The notes under the pieces are model-generated. The model did not search any database, was not told where the DNA came from, and saw nothing but the letters and a program-made list of their open reading frames with translations. A stretch of DNA of 19,189 nucleotides. It comes from an uncultured Bacilli bacterium. GTDB taxonomy: Bacteria; Bacillota_I; Bacilli_A; RF39; UBA660. Position 1 is the stretch's first letter; the number at the start of each line of letters is the position of its first letter. The stretch lies in assembly GCA_934130175.1 (NCBI GenBank), contig CAKOXP010000023.1:1-19189 (forward strand), in the 5' to 3' direction. Positions 6,652 to 12,754 of this stretch are shown here, in pieces. Position numbers and translations under genes: made by a program.

Positions 6652-7295
6652 TACTTATCACTTTCCTTACTTGTTTCTTTACTAGTATCAGTATTTTCTT
6701 CAGTAGAACTATCTTCACTTCGACCAGAATATGTTCCATCTTTATTATAATCTATATACTGTTTCTTAGTTTGATATTTTTCTAATCTTAAAGCATTTGT
6801 TGCTCCTTGTGTATCTAAATATTTATTATACTGATCTATATTACTATTATAAGTATTTACATCATCTACAAATGAATTGACCATTTCTTCATACGCTTGT
6901 TTATATGCAGCACATTTATTGTTAACATCAGATGAAGAATAATATATGTTATCCTGACAATATTTTCTTAAATTATTCTTTGTACTTAAACTAATACTAG
7001 AAACTAATTCTTCGTAAATTTTTAATTTATTTTTGAAATCTGTATCTTGTGTTTCTAACTTTTCATAATAAACCTTATCTAAAAATTCTGTATGTAAAGA
7101 ATCCCTCATTGTATTAAATTCTTCTATTTTCTTGCTAAACTTATCATAAGAATTCACAATCTTATCCATTCTAGCATTCATTTCTTTTTGGTCTTTCTTA
7201 ACACTACTAACAAACATTAAAATTAAACCCCATACGATACAAGTGATACCAATTAACACTAGTATTTTTACTTTTTTATTCTTTAAATTTTTCAT
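6651..7295 (-). CDS. single-pass membrane protein with extracytoplasmic coiled coil, function unknown
   Basis: 214 residues. A short basic N-terminus, one membrane segment (about 10-30, 'ILVLIGITCIVWGLILMFV'), then a long charged helical stretch likely to form a coiled coil (about 35-140), and a Ser/Thr/Glu/Lys-rich low-complexity tail. Two Cys ('KYCQDN', 'NKCAAY') lie in the middle. No family is recognised. It sits between the PssE-like gene (37 bases upstream) and the phosphodiester glycosidase (TAATG overlap), so it probably works with the glycan machinery, perhaps as a scaffold or spacer at the cell surface. The ATG follows AGGTGAG. Confidence 0.82.
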   Translation of the reverse strand: MKNLKNKKVKILVLIGITCIVWGLILMFVSSVKKDQKEMNARMDKIVNSYDKFSKKIEEFNTMRDSLHTEFLDKVYYEKLETQDTDFKNKLKIYEELVSSISLSTKNNLRKYCQDNIYYSSSDVNNKCAAYKQAYEEMVNSFVDDVNTYNSNIDQYNKYLDTQGATNALRLEKYQTKKQYIDYNKDGTYSGRSEDSSTEENTDTSKETSKESDK

Positions 7296-7332
7296 ACACT
7301 CACCTACTACCTAATTTTAACAAAAATTTTTT

Positions 7333-8175
7333 TCATTGTAAACATTTCATTTTAGAAATAATAAGTGAAGTTATTAATGTTATAAATGAAACTATTATTT
7401 TGCTAATTACAACTTCAATATTTACATTATATATAAACAAATACGTTAAACAAAAATCTATAATAAAACAAACTATATTATTTATTAGATATTTCTTTTT
7501 ATTTATGTTAGTTCTAGTGATTATAATCATTAATAAGTTTAAAACTATAACAGTTAATATTGATATAGCTAGACTTGGTATTAATTTGACATTAGGTATT
7601 AGAATGTTAAATATGAAAATACTAATTATTGTTCCTAAAATAGTTCTATAACCAGAACTTACTAAATTTAAAACTTTATTAAACCAACTTGTATGATTAT
7701 CATCTTCTATATAATTTTCTATATTTTTAATAAACTTATTGGTATTACTTTTGAATTCTTTTGGTTTGAATTTTTTTGCCTGTTTTATTAATTTATCTAA
7801 ATTATCGAAGTCTTCAAGTTCTAGTATATAACCACTTTTTACAAATTCTTTTATAATTTGTTTTTGATGATTATTTGTATGTTCTCTATATTCAGAAAGT
7901 CTTGCGGCTGCGATTATTGGTTTATTATACTTAATTCCAGTAAGAATAGAGCCTACTCCTCCATGGGTAATTAATAAACTACATTTTTTTACTAATTTAT
8001 CTAATTCTTCTGGAGAAGTTAAATCAAATATTTCCATGTTTTTTGATTTATATTCAGTACATCCTGCTTGAACTATTATTTTTTCTTTGATTTTTCCTTT
8101 TGCAACAGCTTTATCTAAAGCTTTTAATAATCTTTCAAATGATTTATCTTGTGTTCCTAAAGTTACTAATATCAT
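7333..8175 (-). CDS. Alg13/PssE-like glycosyltransferase subunit fused to a four-helix membrane domain
   Basis: 280 residues. The N-terminal half (about 1-160) is a GT28 C-terminal / Alg13-PssE-EpsF domain: 'MILVTLGTQDKSFERLL' start and nucleotide-sugar-binding 'LLITHGGVGSILTGIKYNKPII'. It pairs with the Alg14-like protein encoded just before to transfer a sugar from a UDP- or similar donor to a lipid-linked acceptor on the cytoplasmic face. Usual stand-alone members are about 160 residues. Here four hydrophobic segments follow (about 172-278) with a layout reminiscent of GtrA flippase-type proteins, a weak resemblance. The start at 8175 is preferred over an in-frame ATG four codons earlier: it overlaps the upstream stop as TAATG, and a GGGGGATGG ribosome site sits right at the earlier ATG. 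Confidence 0.88.
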   Translation of the reverse strand: MILVTLGTQDKSFERLLKALDKAVAKGKIKEKIIVQAGCTEYKSKNMEIFDLTSPEELDKLVKKCSLLITHGGVGSILTGIKYNKPIIAAARLSEYREHTNNHQKQIIKEFVKSGYILELEDFDNLDKLIKQAKKFKPKEFKSNTNKFIKNIENYIEDDNHTSWFNKVLNLVSSGYRTILGTIISIFIFNILIPNVKLIPSLAISILTVIVLNLLMIIITRTNINKKKYLINNIVCFIIDFCLTYLFIYNVNIEVVISKIIVSFITLITSLIISKMKCLQ

Positions 8176-8645
8176 TAATAAATCCATCCCCCATCTATAG
8201 CTTTTGGATAAAGTTCTTTCATGCTAGACCATTGAACTATAAAGCGATCTGAAAATGGATAAAGTAATCTTCCAGTTACTGTCTTTGTAACCATATTAGC
8301 AAATGTTTCTATGTAAATCACTCTACTTCCAAATATTTTTCCTATTAAACACATTGGCCCTGCTGTATGCACACCTGTTGTAATAATATAATCCGGATGG
8401 ACTTTCAAGTAAAGATAGAAACTTTTAAAACAGTTATATAATAATTTAAATGGATAAGATAGTTTATGATCTTTTGTTCCATATACTAGATAACTTACTC
8501 TAGTTTTATATTTTTCTTTTAAAAATAGATTACTTTTAGTTTTTTCTGTAATAATGTAATAATCATAATTTTTAAACATGGGTTTTAACTGCATCATTTC
8601 TGATAAATGTCCTCCAGTTGATGCAATAAAAAGTACTTTTTTCAT
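8175..8645 (-). CDS. Alg14/PssD-like glycosyltransferase subunit
   Basis: 156 residues, the normal size for the Alg14/PssD/EpsE-type subunit. The N-terminus 'KKVLFIASTGGHLSEMMQL' has the family's GGH signature, and 'DYIITTGVHTAGPMCLIGKI' and 'RVIYIETFA' follow. In this family the Alg14-like subunit binds the membrane and the lipid-linked acceptor and recruits the Alg13-like catalytic partner, here encoded next with a TAATG overlap. The gene's ATG abuts the stop of the GT4 gene (TAAATG), so the three genes are almost surely translated from one message. No long N-terminal membrane helix is present. The membrane anchor may instead come from the unusual helices on the partner. Confidence 0.92.
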   Translation of the reverse strand: MKKVLFIASTGGHLSEMMQLKPMFKNYDYYIITEKTKSNLFLKEKYKTRVSYLVYGTKDHKLSYPFKLLYNCFKSFYLYLKVHPDYIITTGVHTAGPMCLIGKIFGSRVIYIETFANMVTKTVTGRLLYPFSDRFIVQWSSMKELYPKAIDGGWIY

Positions 8646-9782
8646 TTAATCACTTTCCTCTATTAATTTATACCAATCTTTAATAACTTCTTCACCACTA
8701 TACTTTTTAATACTTTTTCTTCCTTCTTTACCAATAGCTTTTCTAGTTTCAATATCTTCCATTAAATCTTCTACTTTTTTTATGTATGCTTCAAAGTTAC
8801 GATTATTTATAAGATAACCATTTCTTCCACTATCTATTATTTCTCGTGCTCCTTCTGCTGATGAAAAGGCTATACAAGGTAATCCATGGCTCATTGCTTC
8901 TATTAAAACTATTCCAAAACTTTCTGTATGAGATGTCATTAAGTATATTGATGATTTTTGTAACATTTTATCAATATAGTCTTTTTTTTGAAATCCATGT
9001 AGAGTAACTTTAGTCTCTAAATTGTGTTTCTTTATATATTCTTCTAATACTGGTTTTTCTGCTCCATCACCAATAATATCTAGACACCAATCAGGATGAG
9101 TTTTTTCTATTTTACTATAGAGCATAAGTAAGTCAATAAATCCTTTTTCTGCAGAAAGTCTACCTACAGATATCAATCTCTTTTCTTGTAGTAGTGCAGG
9201 TTTTTTAGGAATATTATCAACTATATTAGATATATAGACACACTTACATTTAGAGTTAATTAGTTTTCTCTTATAAAATTCTTCTAGATTTTTAGATACT
9301 AATACTAAGTAATCTAATTTAGAAGCTGCTCTTGTTATTTCTAAAGCATATTTTAGGTTATCATGATAATGATTATGTTCCCATCCTATTTTTAATTTAT
9401 CTTTAGAACCATACTCTCCTAGCCAGTCATCAAAAATATCTCGTGTTGCTATTACAACATCACTGTCTGTATGAGTAATATATTTTATCATTGTTTTTCT
9501 TCTAAGGCGTAGACAATTAAGTGCTTTAATTCCTTCTTTTACAATATTTATTGGATTTTTACTTTTGACTGCGTTAGAAAATTCACGTCGGTTTGGTTTA
9601 ACATTTGTCAAATAAATTATTTTTACGCGTTTATCTATATCAAAAACAGGTTTTTCATACAACTTGTAACTGCAAGCAATTTCTACTTCGTATTTATCAC
9701 AAAGTAAGTTTGCTAAAGCTGTAATTGATTTTTCTACTCCTCCATAACCTAAATGGAGTGATAATATTGATATTTTTTTCAT
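8646..9782 (-). CDS. GT4-family glycosyltransferase
   Basis: 378 residues, two Rossmann-like lobes. The N-terminal lobe begins 'KKISILSLHLGYGGVEKSI' with the Gly-rich acceptor-side loop. The C-terminal lobe starts about 'KRLISVGRLSAEKGF' and has the retaining GT-B signature 'ESFGIVLIEAMSHGLPCIAF' (E-x7-E) and 'GREIIDSGRNGYLI'-type donor contacts. It transfers a sugar from a nucleotide donor onto a growing glycan or lipid carrier in the cytoplasm; the exact sugar cannot be told. It is the first gene of the glycan operon and is followed without a gap by the Alg14/Alg13-like pair. GGTGG lies 4 bases before the ATG. The gene appears intact. Confidence 0.93.
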   Translation of the reverse strand: MKKISILSLHLGYGGVEKSITALANLLCDKYEVEIACSYKLYEKPVFDIDKRVKIIYLTNVKPNRREFSNAVKSKNPINIVKEGIKALNCLRLRRKTMIKYITHTDSDVVIATRDIFDDWLGEYGSKDKLKIGWEHNHYHDNLKYALEITRAASKLDYLVLVSKNLEEFYKRKLINSKCKCVYISNIVDNIPKKPALLQEKRLISVGRLSAEKGFIDLLMLYSKIEKTHPDWCLDIIGDGAEKPVLEEYIKKHNLETKVTLHGFQKKDYIDKMLQKSSIYLMTSHTESFGIVLIEAMSHGLPCIAFSSAEGAREIIDSGRNGYLINNRNFEAYIKKVEDLMEDIETRKAIGKEGRKSIKKYSGEEVIKDWYKLIEESD

Positions 9783-9797
9783 ACAACCACCAATTAT

Positions 9798-9825
9798 AGT
9801 ATACCATTATTTAGTACTATTACAA
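9798..9825 (-). promoter_or_regulatory. promoter of the glycan operon
   Basis: On the minus strand TTGTAA (-35; 9820-9825), a 16-base spacer, then TATACT (-10; 9798-9803) with an upstream TG forming an extended -10. It sits between the terminator of the tail-collar-like gene and the GT4 ATG at 9782. Confidence 0.65.
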
Positions 9826-9828
9826 AAG

Positions 9829-9851
9829 AAAAAGACAAAAAATGTCTTTTT
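9829..9851 (-). terminator. intrinsic terminator of the tail-collar-like gene
   Basis: A 9-bp stem AAAAAGACA/TGTCTTTTT (arms 9843-9851 and 9829-9837) with a 5-base loop, followed on the minus strand by more T-rich sequence. The left arm overlaps the stop codon at 9850-9852. Confidence 0.8.
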
Positions 9852-10686
9852 AAGAAATTCTTTTATACATGTATACTGTTATATATGGATCAATCGTACT
9901 GAATGATGTTCCATTTCCTGTTGCAGTTGTTGTTGCAGCTGTTCCTGCAAAAGTCGATGAAACTGTTCCTGCTGCCGTTACACTATGTGTATGAGTAGTA
10001 TTTGATAATGTTACTGTTCCACTTGGAGTAAATGAATGTGAATGAGCACCAGCAGAATTAACAAGATCGGTATTAGTTCCTGCAATAAATACAGCATTAT
10101 AAGCCCCTGATGTTATCGGAATTGTATTCATTATTGTGGATTTTAGGCTATGAGTATGTGCACCATCAGTTGTTGTTGTACCACTTGTTCCTGTAAAGGA
10201 TGCTGTTGGTGTTTTACTATTATTACCTGATGTTACAGCTGTACCTTTAAATGTTGATGAAACTGTTCCTGTTGCTGTTAGCGTATGTGTATGGCTTGGT
10301 AAATTAGCTGTTGTTAAAGTTACATCACTTGACCCACCTGTTTGTTCGGAAGTTCCAGTAGAAGATCTTAAAACTTTACCATTTCCAAATACCTGCCAGG
10401 TACCTCCTATTGCAGCAGCAACTGCTGTTGTAGTAGATAGTTTTGTTGATATGTAAATACTTCCTACCGGATACATACTTTTCTTTAATTCATCTAACTT
10501 TTTTGAAAAGCTCGTACATGTTCCATCGATTGCTGCTTGAACATCGGTTGCTCCTAAAGACGAATTATCTGTATATCCAATTTTTGATGCGCTAATTGCA
10601 TAATTCGTTGCTGCATAAGAAAAAGACAAAGAAAGAACACTTGTTATTATCGTAGTAAATATAATTGTTATAATTATTTTTCTCAT
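9850..10686 (-). CDS. secreted protein with phage tail-collar-like C-terminal domain
   Basis: 278 residues. A signal peptide or anchor (about 5-26, 'ITIIFTTIITSVLSLSFSYA') is followed by 'SKIGYTDNSSLGATDVQAAID', the same module as in the protein at 4717-5241, and then 'MYPVGSIYISTKLSTTTAVAAAIGGTWQVFG', the entry of a phage tail-collar / short tail fibre domain. The rest is Thr/Ser/Gly-rich with four HxH motifs (SHTHTL, AHTHSL, AHSHSF, THTHSV), which in tail fibres bind metal in intertwined trimers, ending 'IDPYITVYMYKRIS' as many tail tip proteins do. No other phage genes are nearby, and phage tail proteins do not normally carry a signal peptide, so it is probably a cell-surface adhesin. Base composition is less AT-rich than the neighbours. 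AGGAGG precedes the ATG. Expression may be phase-variable through the G9 tract upstream. Confidence 0.88.
   Translation of the reverse strand: MRKIIITIIFTTIITSVLSLSFSYAATNYAISASKIGYTDNSSLGATDVQAAIDGTCTSFSKKLDELKKSMYPVGSIYISTKLSTTTAVAAAIGGTWQVFGNGKVLRSSTGTSEQTGGSSDVTLTTANLPSHTHTLTATGTVSSTFKGTAVTSGNNSKTPTASFTGTSGTTTTDGAHTHSLKSTIMNTIPITSGAYNAVFIAGTNTDLVNSAGAHSHSFTPSGTVTLSNTTHTHSVTAAGTVSSTFAGTAATTTATGNGTSFSTIDPYITVYMYKRIS
9930..9993 (-). repeat. in-frame direct repeat, copy B (tail-collar-like gene)
   Basis: It matches 10230-10293 at an exact 300-base offset, including 16 identical bases (GATGAAACTGTTCCTG on the plus strand at 9956-9971 and 10256-10271). In protein terms it is 'THSVTAAGTVSSTFAGTAAT' repeating 'THTLTATGTVSSTFKGTAVT'. 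Confidence 0.7.
10230..10293 (-). repeat. in-frame direct repeat, copy A (tail-collar-like gene)
   Basis: Partner of the repeat at 9930-9993. Recombination between the two would remove exactly 100 codons without a frameshift. Confidence 0.7.
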
Positions 10687-10718
10687 TCTAGATACCTCCT
10701 ATTTTCTTATCTAAAATG

Positions 10719-10749
10719 ATTATAACCCCCCCCCAGATGAAAAAATCAA
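10719..10749 (-). promoter_or_regulatory. promoter with a G9 tract in its spacer, upstream of the tail-collar-like gene
   Basis: On the minus strand TTGATT (-35; 10744-10749), a 19-base spacer holding nine consecutive G (10726-10734), then TATAAT (-10; 10719-10724). The optimum spacer is about 17, so this allele would be two bases too long; loss of two G would give 17. Homopolymers in the -35/-10 spacer are a well-known cause of phase-variable transcription of surface genes. The -35 lies inside the stem of the preceding gene's terminator. Confidence 0.7.
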
Positions 10750-10770
10750 GCAAAATTTTTTTGCCTGATT
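10740..10770 (-). terminator. intrinsic terminator of the PD-(D/E)XK nuclease gene
   Basis: On the minus strand AATCAGGCAAAA pairs with TTTTGCTTGATT (arms 10759-10770 and 10744-10755; 12 pairs, one G-T), followed by T (10740-10743). It overlaps the -35 of the next promoter. Confidence 0.85.
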
Positions 10771-10776
10771 GTGCAA

Positions 10777-11706
10777 TTATAAAGAATTAATCTCATCAAT
10801 AGATAAACCCGTAGATTGTGCAATAATTGATATATCTATTTTATTTTTTAAAAGATTTCTTGCTATTTCAATAGCTTTTGTTGTTGAACCTTTCTGTTCT
10901 CCAGCTTCTTCTCCATCTCGGTAAGCTTGGTCTTTTAGAGCCCACTCTTTATCGTATGACTCTCCTACTCCTCCTTCAAAACTTACTTCTTCTGCTTCTT
11001 TTACATATTCTTCCATTAACTCTTCGCCTCCTAAGCTTTTTAGTTTTTCTATGTCCATTTCTACCAAAGCTAAAATGTATTTCTCGGCTTCATTTAAACT
11101 TTCTATACCCTCATTATACCATTTCTTCCTTAGGTTTGGTACATATATTTGGACAAATATTATCTTATCACTTAGAGTTAAGTCACTATCATTTTTTACT
11201 CCATAAATATCTATTATTTTATCATTTTCTTTAAATGAAAAATTATTTAGATTAAACTGAATTACTTGAGTATAATCATATTCTCTTTCTCCTCTTTTGA
11301 TCTTTTTTGAATATAATCTATATGCATACTCTATATTTCTTTCTAATATTTCTAAACTACTATTATTATTTACTTCTATATTTAGACTTGTATTATCAAT
11401 TACTGCTACATAATCACATCTTTCTGCTTTACTAAATTCTTTTTCTTTATCTAGTTCGTTTTTAGCTAGATAAATATTCTTTAAAATTACTTCATAATCC
11501 AAATCTATGAAATATGATAAGAACTTAGCTGAATACTTCAATCTATTTTCATTTTGAAACATAGCTTTTAACATTGTATCTGAAAGAATACTTATCTTTT
11601 GTCCTTTCTTTATATATCTTGGTAATTCTAAAACATACTCCTTACTTAGATTTAAATCATGTAATGATTTAGGATTATATCCTCTTATATTTATTATATT
11701 AATCAC
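10777..11706 (-). CDS. PD-(D/E)XK nuclease family transposase-like protein (Rpn/PDDEXK_2 type)
   Basis: 309 residues. It matches the PDDEXK_2 / Rpn-like family often labelled 'PD-(D/E)XK nuclease family transposase'. Family landmarks are 'ILSDTMLKAMFQNENR' (the usual 'LTDDYMFKxVF' opening, about residue 42), the catalytic 'CDYVAVIDNTSLNIEVNN' with Asp and Glu but Asn where many members have Gln or Lys, 'YDYTQVIQFNLN', and a C-terminal 'LLKNKIDISIIAQSTGLSIDEINSL' helix pair. Such proteins act as DNA nucleases promoting RecA-independent recombination in Escherichia coli Rpn. No terminal inverted repeats or target duplications are seen here. The frame starts with GTG preceded by GAAAGAA. No ATG lies before the conserved part, so GTG is accepted. 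It has its own terminator. The Asn change may reduce or alter activity. Confidence 0.85.
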   Translation of the reverse strand: MINIINIRGYNPKSLHDLNLSKEYVLELPRYIKKGQKISILSDTMLKAMFQNENRLKYSAKFLSYFIDLDYEVILKNIYLAKNELDKEKEFSKAERCDYVAVIDNTSLNIEVNNNSSLEILERNIEYAYRLYSKKIKRGEREYDYTQVIQFNLNNFSFKENDKIIDIYGVKNDSDLTLSDKIIFVQIYVPNLRKKWYNEGIESLNEAEKYILALVEMDIEKLKSLGGEELMEEYVKEAEEVSFEGGVGESYDKEWALKDQAYRDGEEAGEQKGSTTKAIEIARNLLKNKIDISIIAQSTGLSIDEINSL

Positions 11707-11720
11707 TTCTTTCTAAATTA

Positions 11721-11758
11721 TTTTACTTGCAAGTAGAAAGAACTTATCACAAGTAAAA
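11721..11758. repeat. inverted repeat upstream of the PD-(D/E)XK gene, possible operator
   Basis: TTTTACTTG (11721-11729) and CAAGTAAAA (11750-11758) are a perfect 9-bp inverted repeat, and the left arm is also part of the palindrome ACTTGCAAGT (11725-11734). It lies 15-52 bases before the GTG start. It could be an operator or a leader hairpin; no known binding protein is implied. Confidence 0.4.
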
Positions 11759-11788
11759 ATATTTAGCAAATGACCATTTTTACAAATT

Positions 11789-11823
11789 AAAAAGAGAAAA
11801 ACTAACCAATTTTAATTTTTCCC
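11789..11823 (-). terminator. probable terminator of the YihY operon
   Basis: On the minus strand GGGAAAAA pairs with TTTTTCTC (arms 11816-11823 and 11794-11801, one G-T), extendable by four inner pairs, followed by five T. It is 60 bases past the stop of the YihY-like gene. Confidence 0.65.
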
Positions 11824-11883
11824 TTTAGTAATTTTTATAATTCATATTTATAATTTGATGAAATATGTAAGTTTCATATATAT

Positions 11884-12741
11884 TTAATTTTTTTCTTTTT
11901 CTTCAATCTTAGCCATTTGCATAGTTTCATAATCATCTTTTTTTGTTGCACTAGCGTTAAAGGCCATCCCAAGAACAAATATATAAGATAGAATATATAC
12001 CCACATTAATAAGAATAAAATATTAGAAATACTTCCATAGAAGATATTGTAATTAGAAAAACTACCAGCATATATTGAATATATTTTTGTTGATAAAACC
12101 CATCCTATAGTTGTAAATATAGAACCAAAATTGGTTGTTTTAGCCTTTATTTCTCTATCAGGTGCTACTGTATACAAAAGTTTAATATTATAAAATACTA
12201 AAATTAGTGTAATTGGGTATTGCATTAACTTATATATATTATAAGCAACTGAAACTGTTTGTTTATTTGGGATATTACTAGTTAAAATATTAAATATTGT
12301 ATCTCCAAATACTGGTACTAATAAAAGAAATAAGAATAACAAAACTAATATAAATGTCATAGCTATAGCTTTTAACCTTCTAGATAGTATTCCTTTATTT
12401 TCTACTTTATATATTTCATTAGAAGTAATAATCATAGAATGACATCCATTAGAAGCAAGAATAAAAGCTGATATAAAGAAAATTGAAATATTAAAGGTTA
12501 TTCCTTTACCTGAAACATAAGAAATAATACTTTCTGTCATTTCGAAAGGAAGAACAGTATTTAAGATGTGAATCATTTTATCAGTAGAAACCGAAAAATA
12601 TCCAGCTATAGTTCCAACTAATGCAAGTAAGGGAATTAATGAAATGACAGTAAAAAAAGCAAGTTGTCCAGGCAATACTCTCATTTCAGGTTTAGTAATA
12701 TACTTTATAACCTTTTTGAAAAAACCTCTAACTTGCTCCAT
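11884..12741 (-). CDS. YihY/BrkB-family inner membrane protein
   Basis: 285 residues from the preferred ATG. It matches the YihY/virulence factor BrkB family (often misnamed RNase BN): 'LPGQLAFFTVISLIPLLALV' in the first membrane segment, then about six hydrophobic helices, 'ILASNGCHSMIITSNEIYKVE' and 'YAGSFSNYNIFYGSISNILFLLMWVYILSYIFVLGMAFN', the family's last conserved block. It has an integral membrane location and its biochemical role is not established; some members affect serum resistance or envelope transport. A longer frame starts at a TTG three codons earlier, but AGAGG sits 9 bases before the ATG at 12741, so the ATG is used. It follows the GGDEF-receptor gene by 13 bases and is the last gene of that operon. 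Confidence 0.92.
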   Translation of the reverse strand: MEQVRGFFKKVIKYITKPEMRVLPGQLAFFTVISLIPLLALVGTIAGYFSVSTDKMIHILNTVLPFEMTESIISYVSGKGITFNISIFFISAFILASNGCHSMIITSNEIYKVENKGILSRRLKAIAMTFILVLLFLFLLLVPVFGDTIFNILTSNIPNKQTVSVAYNIYKLMQYPITLILVFYNIKLLYTVAPDREIKAKTTNFGSIFTTIGWVLSTKIYSIYAGSFSNYNIFYGSISNILFLLMWVYILSYIFVLGMAFNASATKKDDYETMQMAKIEEKEKN

Positions 12742-12754
12742 ACTTATCAACCTC

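Noticed and set aside
9850..10686. Prophage or phage-tail island around the tail-collar-like gene
   Set aside because: There are no capsid, portal, terminase, integrase or other tail genes in the window; the neighbours are a nuclease and glycan genes, and the protein has a signal sequence.
10777..11706. Insertion sequence carrying the PD-(D/E)XK 'transposase'
   Set aside because: No terminal inverted repeats or target-site duplications flank it, and the gene has its own terminator. The family name is historical.
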